Position numbers and translations under genes: made by a program. The notes beneath the pieces were generated by a model. The model saw only the letters and a list, made by a program, of their open reading frames with translations, was not told the DNA's origin and ran no database searches. A DNA stretch of 64,000 nt from UBA3478 sp049596955 (GTDB lineage: Bacteria > Bacteroidota > Bacteroidia > Flavobacteriales > Flavobacteriaceae), in the NCBI GenBank assembly GCA_049596955.1, contig JBMYMD010000010.1, positions 1-64,000 of the forward strand. The letters run 5' to 3'. Positions 33,861-42,366 of this stretch are shown here, piece after piece (positions within the stretch are counted from its first letter, which is position 1; the number at the start of each line of letters is the position of its first letter).

Positions 33861-34757
33861 ATGCAACTCACTTCTGAAAACTTCAATAAAGCCAGAGATT
33901 TTATACTTGTTAACGCGCGGATGATTGAGCGGCGACTGTTTCATTTTTACTTTGAGCAAGGTTCTGTAGAGGGTGTATATCACGCTTTATATGCATATCG
34001 CAATGAAGATGGCGGCTTCGGACATGGCATGGAACCAGATACCGCATCTCCAGAAAGTCAACCCTTATTTAGCGTTATGGCTTTAGAAACTTTAGATGAA
34101 GTAGGCTATCTGAACAAAGAAATCATTTTAGAAGATTTCATGCCTTATTTTGAAAAAATCACCACTGAAAAGGGTGGAATTCCTTGGATGTTCAGACCTC
34201 TTTCTAATTATCCCTGCCAAGATCATTTTAAAACGGTTAAGGAATGGGCAGCTTTGAGCACTACCTCATCGCTGTTAGGGCTTTTAGAAAAATATAAGAT
34301 CAATCACCCGTGGATGGCTGATGCAGAAGAATTTGTGTGGTCTGAATTTGATCGAATACAAGACAGACATAGTTTTTGTTACCTCTGCGTCCCTCGTTGG
34401 CTCTGCTTCTTGACGCATACTAAAAACCGCATAAAAGCTGAAAAACAACTTAATTACTTGAAGAAAAGTATACTGCTTAAAAACTATAGATGCGCAGACT
34501 ACAGTGATGAAGGTTGGGGCTTATACGGTAAACCTCACAGTCTTGATTACGCTCCATCCCCAACGGACATTTTAGCTACACTTTATGACCAAGAACTCAT
34601 CAATGCCGATTTAGACGAATTGATTCGGCGCCAAAAACAAGACGGCCGCTGGGATACTTGGTACGGCTTAAGTGATGGCACTCGTTTAGAATGGGCAGGA
34701 ATGCAAACCCTCTACACCTTAAAAATTTTAAAAAATTACGATAGAATTGACTTTTAA
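33861..34757 (+). CDS. Alpha/alpha-toroid (prenyltransferase/squalene-cyclase-repeat-like) protein
   Basis: A 298-residue cytoplasmic protein with repeats of the alpha/alpha-toroid kind. YRNEDGGFGHGMEPD (about 45-60) and RRQKQDGRWDTWYGLSDG near the C-terminus resemble the QxxDGxW repeats of terpene cyclases and prenyltransferases. Neither a DxDD motif nor other cyclase residues are evident, so catalysis is uncertain. Proteins of this type are widespread and functionally uncharacterised. It appears monocistronic. Confidence 0.6.
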   Translation: MQLTSENFNKARDFILVNARMIERRLFHFYFEQGSVEGVYHALYAYRNEDGGFGHGMEPDTASPESQPLFSVMALETLDEVGYLNKEIILEDFMPYFEKITTEKGGIPWMFRPLSNYPCQDHFKTVKEWAALSTTSSLLGLLEKYKINHPWMADAEEFVWSEFDRIQDRHSFCYLCVPRWLCFLTHTKNRIKAEKQLNYLKKSILLKNYRCADYSDEGWGLYGKPHSLDYAPSPTDILATLYDQELINADLDELIRRQKQDGRWDTWYGLSDGTRLEWAGMQTLYTLKILKNYDRIDF

Positions 34758-34821
34758 GTAAGGGTTATTCTCAATTAAAATAATTAATTATATTGCAGAA
34801 TACAACTTAACTAATTATTCT

Positions 34822-35262
34822 ATGGAAACTTCAGATTTAATTTTTACCATTTCTGGTACATTAGCTGTTTTACTATGTGCATTCGGTGCGCTCAAACAAA
34901 ACAGAAACAACTTCTTACTTGGTATTGTGCTATTTAGCTTATTGCCCATTATTGGTGAGTATATGGCCTATTCGGCTACAAACAATTGGGGCAATTTAAT
35001 TACAATGATCACCTTTGTCGGTATTGCCATCGTCGCTTTACCCAATAAAGCAAGCTATGGCGCAGATAATCTTGCGGCCACTGCAATTGCCCGTAAAATC
35101 GGATTGATGATTTTAATCATCAACCTATTTCAAGCCTATATCATTCTTCAGATTAGAGAAGATGTAGCCGCACATTACGGATATATGCATGTAGCTATAG
35201 CAGTAATCATGATTTATGTAATTATCCGCTCAAAAACGAGCTCAGATTTCTCTTGGAAATAA
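34822..35262 (+). CDS. Four-helix membrane protein of unknown function
   Basis: A 146-residue protein with four hydrophobic helices (about 7-22, 31-48, 58-73 and two close stretches from 93-130), and no motif I recognise. It has its own well-formed terminator, and the gap before it (about 60 bp) can hold a promoter, so it is probably a single-gene unit. Confidence 0.6.
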   Translation: METSDLIFTISGTLAVLLCAFGALKQNRNNFLLGIVLFSLLPIIGEYMAYSATNNWGNLITMITFVGIAIVALPNKASYGADNLAATAIARKIGLMILIINLFQAYIILQIREDVAAHYGYMHVAIAVIMIYVIIRSKTSSDFSWK

Positions 35263-35641
35263 TTTGAGCTTAGCAGTACGAGTTTAGCATTGCATCATTT
35301 GTTCGTCTTCAACTGAACAGGTGATGCAATTTTTTTGTGTGTGTTTCGAGGGTTGGCTATTGACAATTGGTCTTTATATTTAAGGCTATGAATTGCTCGA
35401 AATGCAGCAACTCGATACAGAAAAAATGCTGTATACCTATCAAAAATCTAGCACTTTAAATGAATAGACGAATTCTGACACTGTTTTAAAAGTAATTCTG
35501 TGATAGTTTCGTTGTAGTGGTTCTGTATAGGTAATTGTCAATTATTGGTGATATATCTTTTTCTGTATGGGTTTTATACCCAATGTTTTTAGGTAAGCTC
35601 AGAAATTAAAAAGATCTTGGAGAACTAACTAAACGCTATAC
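35263..35641. other. Intergenic stretch before the GH16 gene
   Basis: After the terminator at 35289-35336 this 380-bp region holds no clear protein gene. Short motifs recur: TACCTAT around 35430 is complementary to ATAGGTA around 35530, and TGGGT/ACCCA arms lie around 35570-35583, all near CTGTAT words. These could be regulatory sites for the GH16 gene. A 23-codon Cys-rich frame (35388-35459) is noted separately. No promoter box close to consensus was found. Confidence 0.35.
35289..35336 (+). terminator. Strong Rho-independent terminator
   Basis: Perfect 9-bp outer stem ATTGCATCA (35289-35297) / TGATGCAAT (35322-35330), an inner TGTTC/GAACA stem, and six T at 35331-35336. It ends the four-helix membrane protein transcript. 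Confidence 0.85.
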
Positions 35642-38600
35642 ATGTTCGATTCTGCCCTTGGGAGAAATACCCTCCTGAAGCTTCCTATACTTCTCGCTTT
35701 TTGTTTGACTTCATTTATAAAAGCTCAAGTGGGTCAAACCCTTTGGGAAGAAAATTTCAACAGCTTTGATACTGCAATTTGGAATGTCGACCTCGGCGAT
35801 GGATGTCCTGATTTATGCGGTTGGGGAAATGACGAATTGCAAACCTACCAAAACGAAAATGTTAGCATAGAAGAAATTCCAGGTGAACCCGGCAATTTTG
35901 CCTTGGTGCTCGAGGCCAAAAAAGACAATCAAAACAATTTTACCTCAGGCCGGGTAACAACTAAAAATAATTTGGGCGTCAAATACGGAATGATTGAAAC
36001 CCGTATAAAAGTTCCCGATAATTTATCGAAAGGTTTATGGCCTGCGGCTTGGCTGCTCGGCACCAACATAGATTCAGACGGCTGGCCGTTCAGCGGAGAA
36101 ATGGATATGATGGAAATGGGTCATAATTCTGCCTTTAGAGCTGAACAAGAATTTGGTTTTGCCAATGAAAACAATTTGGTCGGTGCCAATCTAATTTTTT
36201 ACGATACAGAAGCTTGTTCAGATCAAAATCCAACATGTGCCGCCAGTATCGCTTTTGATAAATACTACAACGAACCCTATTACAACCCTTCTAATCTTAC
36301 CGATCGTTTTTTGACTTATCGCCTTTACTGGGACGAAAACTACATCCGATTCACGGTTGAAGATCGAGGTATTGTTCAAAATCTCTACACCGGTCCCTTT
36401 CCGATTGGGGATCGTTCTTCAGCATTTACTAAGCCCTTTTACCTACTGCTGAACTTAGCTGTTGGAGGAACCTTTACAGATGCTTTAAACGCTTCTCAGG
36501 TTACTGCTGATTTTCCAGCTAAAATGTATGTCGATTACATTAAAATCAAAAAATGGAACGGCCGAGGTGAGGTCTTTACACCAGAGAAAATCATGGCCAA
36601 TGCCGGGGCGAACAAACAAATAGCGGTTGGAGAAAGTATTCAACTGAACGCCTCTGGAAGTTACGGACCTATTAGCAGCTATCAGTGGAGCTACAAGGGT
36701 GGTGAAGTCTTGGCGAATAGTTCATCACATCAATTGACCCTTTCAGAAGGTACGTATGAATTTGAACTAAAAATTACAGACGATGAGGGAAATACCGATT
36801 CAGACACGGTCAAAATCACAGTGGGTAATAGCGAAATCGGAGCGGTCATTTGGGAGGACAATTTCGATTCTTTTGACGAGAATAATTGGAATGTATCAAT
36901 CGGCGATGGATGCGATGAAGGCATCTGCGGCTGGGGTAATGAAGAATTACAATCCTACCAAGAAGAGAATGTTTACATCGAAGAAATCGATGGTGAACCC
37001 GGGAATTTTGCACTTGTTCTTGAGGCAAAGAATGAAAGTGTAGGTGATTTAAATTTCACCTCTGGAAAGGTGACCACAGAAAATAAAGTCGCCATTCAAC
37101 AAGGAGTGGTTGAGGTGCGAATGAAAGCACCAGATGTTCAAGATGGTTTATGGCCTGCTGCCTGGCTACTAGGAATCAACCATAGACAAGTCGATTGGCC
37201 CTATTGTGGTGAAATCGATATGATGGAGATGGGTCATGCACAAAGTACCCGTCAGGCTGATGATTATTTCGGCCCTGCGAACAACTTTGTAGGAGCCAAT
37301 CTCATTTGGTACGCCAGTGGAGCCTGTGGGCCAGATAATCCAAGTTGTGCAGCCAGTATTGCTTTTGACAAAAATTATTCAACCCCTTATACCAGTTCTT
37401 CGCCCCTGAACAATCGCTTTGTGACCTACCGCATGTATTGGAGTGATGAACAAATTCGTCTAACGGTGGTTGATGGTTCAGCTGAATACGACTTATACAC
37501 TAACCCCTTTCCGATCAGTCCAAATGAAGACGCCTTTAAAAAGCCGTTTTACTTTATTTTGAATTTGGCCGTTGGTGGAAATTTCACTGGAAAATTAACA
37601 GATAACGACATTAGTGCACCGCTTCCGGGTAAATTACTTATCGATTATGTACGCGTAAAAAAATGGAAAGGCCAAGGAGAAGTTTCTTTTTCACAGGGTC
37701 CTTTACTGGCCAATGCAGGAGATGAGATTATCCTTGAAGATTTAGACAAAAATGGCGTTGAAAGCGTTACGCTTGATGCTTCTTCAAGTTATGGACCTAT
37801 TGCCTCTTACGAGTGGAGCGAAAACAATGTGGTGCTCTCACAAGAGCAGACTGCAAACGTCGATTTAAGCTCTGGAATACACAATATCAAACTCCTTATT
37901 CGAGATGAATTTGGCAATGAATCTGAAGATTTTGTGAAGGTAGACGTTCGTGAAATTCTATGGGAAGAAAACTTCAACGAATTCAATACCGATGTTTGGG
38001 AGGCAGAAATCGGCGATGGATGTGATCAAGGCCTTTGTGGCTGGGGTAACGATGAATTGCAATCCTACAAACAAGAAAATGTTTACATCGAAGCTATTCC
38101 TGGGGAAGCTGAAAATAATGCCTTAGTCATCGAAGCAAAAGTCGAAAATGACAATCAATCTGCATTCACCTCAGCGAGAGTCAAAAGCCAAGACCAGCTC
38201 ACGCTTAAATACGGTTTGGTCGAAACGCGTATCAAGGTTCCAGACGATCTATCAACAGGGCTTTGGCCTGCTTTTTGGCTGCTTGGAAACAATATTTCTG
38301 AGGTAGGTTGGCCGAGATCTGGTGAAATCGACATGATGGAGATGGGGTACAAACAACAATCACTTCAGGATGAAGGTTTTGAAAATGTAACCGAAAATGA
38401 AGTCGTTGGCGGAAACATCATCTTTTATTCAGATGAGGCGTGTGCTCCAGATAATCCAGACTGCGCTGCCAGTATTTCTTTTGATAAATACTACTCTAGG
38501 CCGTATCGCAGTTCCTCAAATACCTTAACCGATCGCTTTTTAACCTATCGTATGTATTGGGACCCCAATGAAATTAAACTTACCGTCGTTGATAACGGCC

Positions 38601-41600
38601 AGGAGTTTGAATTCTATACAGGCCCGTTTCCTTTAGGTGCAGATGCAGAAGAATTTCATTTACCCTTCTTTTTTGTGATCAACTTGGCCGTTGGTGGAAA
38701 CTTTACAGATGCGCTTAGCAATAACCAAGTAACGGCTGATTTTCCGGCAAAAATGTTGGTGGATTACATTCGCGTATACAAATGGAATGGCTATGGAGAA
38801 GTGGCTACTCAAACGGGGATAATTGCCAATGCTGGACCAGATATTGTCAAAAAAGACGAAAATGGTGATGGTGTAGAGACCGTTTATCTCGATGGAACTT
38901 CAAGTACACATCACTCTGGAGAAATCACCTCATACAGCTGGACTATTGACGGTGAGGAAGTGGCAAGCTCAGCCTCGAGCCAGCTCGAACTTCCTCGTGG
39001 AACCTATACCGCTATTTTGACCGTTGCAGATCAGAACGGAAATCAAGCAAGTGACGAGCTTTTAATTACTATAAGTAGTGGAGGTTTAGGCCCTGTTGCT
39101 AACGCAGGAGAGGATCAGCAAATTGAAGACGATAACGAAGACGATCTAGTCACTGTTACTTTAGACGGATCAGCCTCTGAAGCAGTTGCTGCACCATTAT
39201 CTGCCTATGAATGGTTTGAAAATGAAGTGCTCATAGCAAGTGGAGTTAACCCCACAATAGAACTTTCTACAGGAATACACATCATTACATTACAAGTCAC
39301 CGACGAGGATGAGATGTCAGCAACAGACGAAGTAGTCATCACTGCGATAGATCCTGATAACGAAGCACCCACTGCAGTTGCGGGAGAAGATCGCAGCATC
39401 AACGATGAAGATGGCGACGACCTTGTTGAAGTTAGCTTCGATGGTTCTGCAAGTTTTGATAACGATGGAACCATAGTGTCCTACTCTTGGCGCATAGATG
39501 AAACTCTGGTCTCTGAAGAAGTCTCTTTCGTTTCAACGCTTAGCACTGGGGTTTACACTGTCGAATTAGTGGTCACCGATAATGACGGAGCTGAAGGATC
39601 AAGCAGCTTTACCTTAAGTCTTGTAGACCCGGATAATTCGGCACCAATAGCTCGCGCCGGAGATGACCAATTGGTTATCGACACCAATTTAGACGAGCTT
39701 GAACTGGTCGTACTAGACGCTTCTCTCAGTTCAGATGAAGACGGAAGTATTGAGATCTATCGCTGGACTGAAAATGATGAAGTACTAGGTACAGAGGCTA
39801 ACATAGAAATTGAACTGAATTTGGGTGAACATATTATAACCCTTGAGGTTGAAGACGACGATGGTGTTAGTTCTACTGATCAAATCAGTGTCATTGTGAA
39901 CCAACGCCCTATAAGTGAAGCCGGAGATGAACAAATCGTGATCGATACCGATGGAGATGCGCAAGAAACGGTTACCCTCGACGGATCGCAGAGTTATGAT
40001 TTAGACGGTTCAATCACCGCTTATCAATGGCAATACAACAATCAAACTATTGGAAGTGAGCAGCAGCTCGACTATGACTTTGCCATAGGAGCTCATGAAG
40101 TGACTTTAGCAGTTACAGATAACTTTGGAACTACAGCTGAAGATTCAGTCACTGTATTTGTTTCAAGAAATTCAAATAATGCTCCAACAGCAAATGCCGG
40201 TGATGATTTTGAAGTATATGCAGATCGAAACAGCAATGAGATTAGCTTAACACTTGATGGGTCTCAGAGTAGCGATTCGGACGGTTCTATTTACCGCTAT
40301 GAATGGATTAAAGACAATACCTCTATTGCCTCTACAGCGTCAACTCCTGTTACCCTAGGAATAGGAACCCATCAAATCGAACTAAAGGTTACTGATAATG
40401 AAGGTGCCTCGGCAAGCGATATACTTACGATAACCGTATTATCTAAAACGAATCTCGCACTTAATAAATCAGTGACTACCAGTAGTCAAGAAGGAGCCTT
40501 TGGCGGAGACCTTGCAGTCGATGGAGACGATCAAACGCGATGGTCTAGTCTATTTTCAGATCCTCAATTTATCAGTGTAGATTTAGAAAACATTTACCAA
40601 ATCAATGAAGTTGTACTGTTGTGGGAAGTTGCCTCAGCGAAAAGCTATGAAATTCAAACCTCAATCGACAATAATTCATGGGTGACCATTTACAGCACCG
40701 CCAATGCAAATGGCGGAACTGAGGCCATAAATCTAAATGGCCAAGGGAGATTTATCCGATTGAATTTATTGAGCAGAAATACAGAATACGGGTACAGCTT
40801 ATTTGAATTTGAAGTTTATGGAGAACTTTCAACGGATCAAGACGAAAATCCACCAACAAATTTAAGTGCTAGTGTTGCTGATGTAGGTGCTACTAATGTC
40901 AGTTTCAACCTTTCGGCATCTGATGATTCGGGTTCAGTAGTCTACAGCGTAGTGCAAAACGGACAAGAACAACTATTCAGTGGAACCTCGTCTCAACAAA
41001 TTAATGCCACTTACACAGGTTTAAATCCTGAAACCACCTATAACTTCAGCATCAGCGTTAGCGATGTCTACGGAAACACCTCAAGTGAAGTAGTCAACCT
41101 CAGCGCGACAACCACTAAGAATCAAAACAACTCATGTGCCGGCCAATCTGACGTTGCGAGTCAAGGCAATTTTGAAATTGGATATACCTACAGTTTTGTC
41201 ACCGAAGGAAATGATGTCAAGGTCGAATTTGAGTTACTAGACAGCAAAACAGATCTCATTGCTTATTTATGGAGAGAGACTCCTTTTAGCGAAAGTCCGA
41301 TGACAGCCCTTGGAGGTCAAAAATTTACCNNNNNNNNNNNNNNNNNNNNNNNNNNNNNNNNNNNNNNNNNNNNNNNNNNNNNNNNNNNNNNNNNNNNNNN
41401 NNNNNNNNNNNNNNNNNNNNNNNNNNNNGAAGTATCAGGACCATCTTCTTATCAAGTTGAACTCAATGGCGAGAAGTTTACCTCCTTTGACACTCGACTC
41501 AGCCTTAAACTAAACAAAGGATTAAATCGAATAAAAATTTACACCGACCTGGATTGTCAGGGTGTTTACTACGAGGAATTGTTTGTTTCTGAAAAAGTAG

Positions 41601-41833
41601 TGCTATTCCCAAATCCAGCAACAGAAGAGGTAAATGTTTTTGTAGCAGGATCAGACCAAGAGGTTAAGGTCAGAATTAATTCAATCGTTGGGCAAAGTTT
41701 GTACGACCAAACGAAAAAAGTGCCTTTCAACCGTGTTATCAATTTGAATTTGGGATTATTCAAAGAAGGAATTTATTTGATTCGAATTTCAGGAGAAACG
41801 GTAGAGCAAACGCAGAAGCTCATCATTAAATAG
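35642..41833 (+). CDS. Giant secreted multi-domain beta-glucanase with three GH16 domains
   Basis: A 2063-codon gene (33 of them unknown bases). A signal peptide (1-29) is followed by three GH16 laminarinase-type domains at about 34-306, 402-678 and 772-1054. Each has an intact E-x-D-x-x-E active site (Glu153/Asp155/Glu158; 524/526/529; 895/897/900). A PKD-like domain follows each of the first two, then six more run from 1060 to 1602. A discoidin/CBM32-like domain (1603-1738), an Fn3 domain (1736-1828), an unassigned domain and a T9SS type-A sorting domain (from about 1987, FPNPATEEVNVFV) complete it. It should be exported by T9SS and cleave beta-1,3-type glucans such as laminarin; the exact substrate is inferred. 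No SusC/SusD pair is adjacent. The N-run at 41330-41428 makes the region after residue 1896 uncertain. Confidence 0.88.
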   Translation: MFDSALGRNTLLKLPILLAFCLTSFIKAQVGQTLWEENFNSFDTAIWNVDLGDGCPDLCGWGNDELQTYQNENVSIEEIPGEPGNFALVLEAKKDNQNNFTSGRVTTKNNLGVKYGMIETRIKVPDNLSKGLWPAAWLLGTNIDSDGWPFSGEMDMMEMGHNSAFRAEQEFGFANENNLVGANLIFYDTEACSDQNPTCAASIAFDKYYNEPYYNPSNLTDRFLTYRLYWDENYIRFTVEDRGIVQNLYTGPFPIGDRSSAFTKPFYLLLNLAVGGTFTDALNASQVTADFPAKMYVDYIKIKKWNGRGEVFTPEKIMANAGANKQIAVGESIQLNASGSYGPISSYQWSYKGGEVLANSSSHQLTLSEGTYEFELKITDDEGNTDSDTVKITVGNSEIGAVIWEDNFDSFDENNWNVSIGDGCDEGICGWGNEELQSYQEENVYIEEIDGEPGNFALVLEAKNESVGDLNFTSGKVTTENKVAIQQGVVEVRMKAPDVQDGLWPAAWLLGINHRQVDWPYCGEIDMMEMGHAQSTRQADDYFGPANNFVGANLIWYASGACGPDNPSCAASIAFDKNYSTPYTSSSPLNNRFVTYRMYWSDEQIRLTVVDGSAEYDLYTNPFPISPNEDAFKKPFYFILNLAVGGNFTGKLTDNDISAPLPGKLLIDYVRVKKWKGQGEVSFSQGPLLANAGDEIILEDLDKNGVESVTLDASSSYGPIASYEWSENNVVLSQEQTANVDLSSGIHNIKLLIRDEFGNESEDFVKVDVREILWEENFNEFNTDVWEAEIGDGCDQGLCGWGNDELQSYKQENVYIEAIPGEAENNALVIEAKVENDNQSAFTSARVKSQDQLTLKYGLVETRIKVPDDLSTGLWPAFWLLGNNISEVGWPRSGEIDMMEMGYKQQSLQDEGFENVTENEVVGGNIIFYSDEACAPDNPDCAASISFDKYYSRPYRSSSNTLTDRFLTYRMYWDPNEIKLTVVDNGQEFEFYTGPFPLGADAEEFHLPFFFVINLAVGGNFTDALSNNQVTADFPAKMLVDYIRVYKWNGYGEVATQTGIIANAGPDIVKKDENGDGVETVYLDGTSSTHHSGEITSYSWTIDGEEVASSASSQLELPRGTYTAILTVADQNGNQASDELLITISSGGLGPVANAGEDQQIEDDNEDDLVTVTLDGSASEAVAAPLSAYEWFENEVLIASGVNPTIELSTGIHIITLQVTDEDEMSATDEVVITAIDPDNEAPTAVAGEDRSINDEDGDDLVEVSFDGSASFDNDGTIVSYSWRIDETLVSEEVSFVSTLSTGVYTVELVVTDNDGAEGSSSFTLSLVDPDNSAPIARAGDDQLVIDTNLDELELVVLDASLSSDEDGSIEIYRWTENDEVLGTEANIEIELNLGEHIITLEVEDDDGVSSTDQISVIVNQRPISEAGDEQIVIDTDGDAQETVTLDGSQSYDLDGSITAYQWQYNNQTIGSEQQLDYDFAIGAHEVTLAVTDNFGTTAEDSVTVFVSRNSNNAPTANAGDDFEVYADRNSNEISLTLDGSQSSDSDGSIYRYEWIKDNTSIASTASTPVTLGIGTHQIELKVTDNEGASASDILTITVLSKTNLALNKSVTTSSQEGAFGGDLAVDGDDQTRWSSLFSDPQFISVDLENIYQINEVVLLWEVASAKSYEIQTSIDNNSWVTIYSTANANGGTEAINLNGQGRFIRLNLLSRNTEYGYSLFEFEVYGELSTDQDENPPTNLSASVADVGATNVSFNLSASDDSGSVVYSVVQNGQEQLFSGTSSQQINATYTGLNPETTYNFSISVSDVYGNTSSEVVNLSATTTKNQNNSCAGQSDVASQGNFEIGYTYSFVTEGNDVKVEFELLDSKTDLIAYLWRETPFSESPMTALGGQKFTXXXXXXXXXXXXXXXXXXXXXXXXXXXXXXXXXEVSGPSSYQVELNGEKFTSFDTRLSLKLNKGLNRIKIYTDLDCQGVYYEELFVSEKVVLFPNPATEEVNVFVAGSDQEVKVRINSIVGQSLYDQTKKVPFNRVINLNLGLFKEGIYLIRISGETVEQTQKLIIK
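41330..41428. other. Assembly gap (99 N) inside the GH16 gene
   Basis: Ninety-nine unknown bases replace residues 1897-1929. The frame is kept because 99 is a multiple of three, but the true length is unknown. The flanks do not share sequence, unlike the gap at 45508. The missing part falls between the unassigned domain and the T9SS signal; more modules could be hidden here. Confidence 0.95.
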
Positions 41834-41856
41834 TGGAGTAAAAAACACAATTGTTT

Positions 41857-41884
41857 TTGTTGCAAATTAAAATTATTACATTTA
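41857..41884 (+). promoter_or_regulatory. Predicted promoter for the NTF2-like secreted protein
   Basis: TTG at 41857-41859 (in TTTTTG), 17-bp spacer, and TACATTTA at 41877-41884 (7 of 8 against TAnnTTTG), 15 bp before the start codon. Confidence 0.45.
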
Positions 41885-41899
41885 ATTACAATAATAAAC

Positions 41900-42361
41900 A
41901 TGCCTATGCGATTCTTTAGTTTACTAGCTTTTGCCTTGTTCAGTTGTCTTTGCAGCGCTCAAGATTTATCCCAAGACAAGATTGACGCCATGATGCAAAA
42001 GTATAGCGACGCCTGGTCTGATGCCGACGCTACATTAATTAGCAATTCGATTTACAGTACGCCTTTCTCGATTTACACCGATCACAAAACAGTACTTAAC
42101 ACCAAAGACGAGGTCTATCAATGGTTGGTCAACGCCTTTGAACAATTAGAAGAAAACAAGTACTCCCATTCTAAGGTGATTGAAGTAACAACCTTAGAAA
42201 ACGATCAGTCCAAAGCCATAATTAAAATGAGCTTTACTCGATACCTGAAGTCAGGAGCTGTAATGGGAGCTAACGAGCGACATGCGTATTACATCATAAC
42301 TGCAGTAGATGGAAAACCAATGATCTCTGCCCTATTAGGATTTACTCCTATATCGGAATAA
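41900..42361 (+). CDS. Secreted NTF2/SnoaL-like protein
   Basis: A 153-residue protein with a signal peptide (about 1-20) and an NTF2-like fold: the helix QDKIDAMMQKYSDAWSDADA, then SIYSTPFSIYTDHKTVLNTKDEVYQWL, and strands RHAYYIITAVDGKPMISALL. Many family members are small secreted proteins without known enzyme activity. A start at the second ATG (41906, MRFFSLL) is also possible. It ends 5 bp before the convergent esterase-like gene. Confidence 0.75.
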   Translation: MPMRFFSLLAFALFSCLCSAQDLSQDKIDAMMQKYSDAWSDADATLISNSIYSTPFSIYTDHKTVLNTKDEVYQWLVNAFEQLEENKYSHSKVIEVTTLENDQSKAIIKMSFTRYLKSGAVMGANERHAYYIITAVDGKPMISALLGFTPISE

Positions 42362-42366
42362 AAACT

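Noticed and set aside
35642..41833. Three GH16 genes fused by an assembly error
   Set aside because: The open frame crosses all joins without a stop, the linkers are PKD-like domains, and the three GH16 domains differ throughout. A real fusion is more likely, though long reads would settle it.
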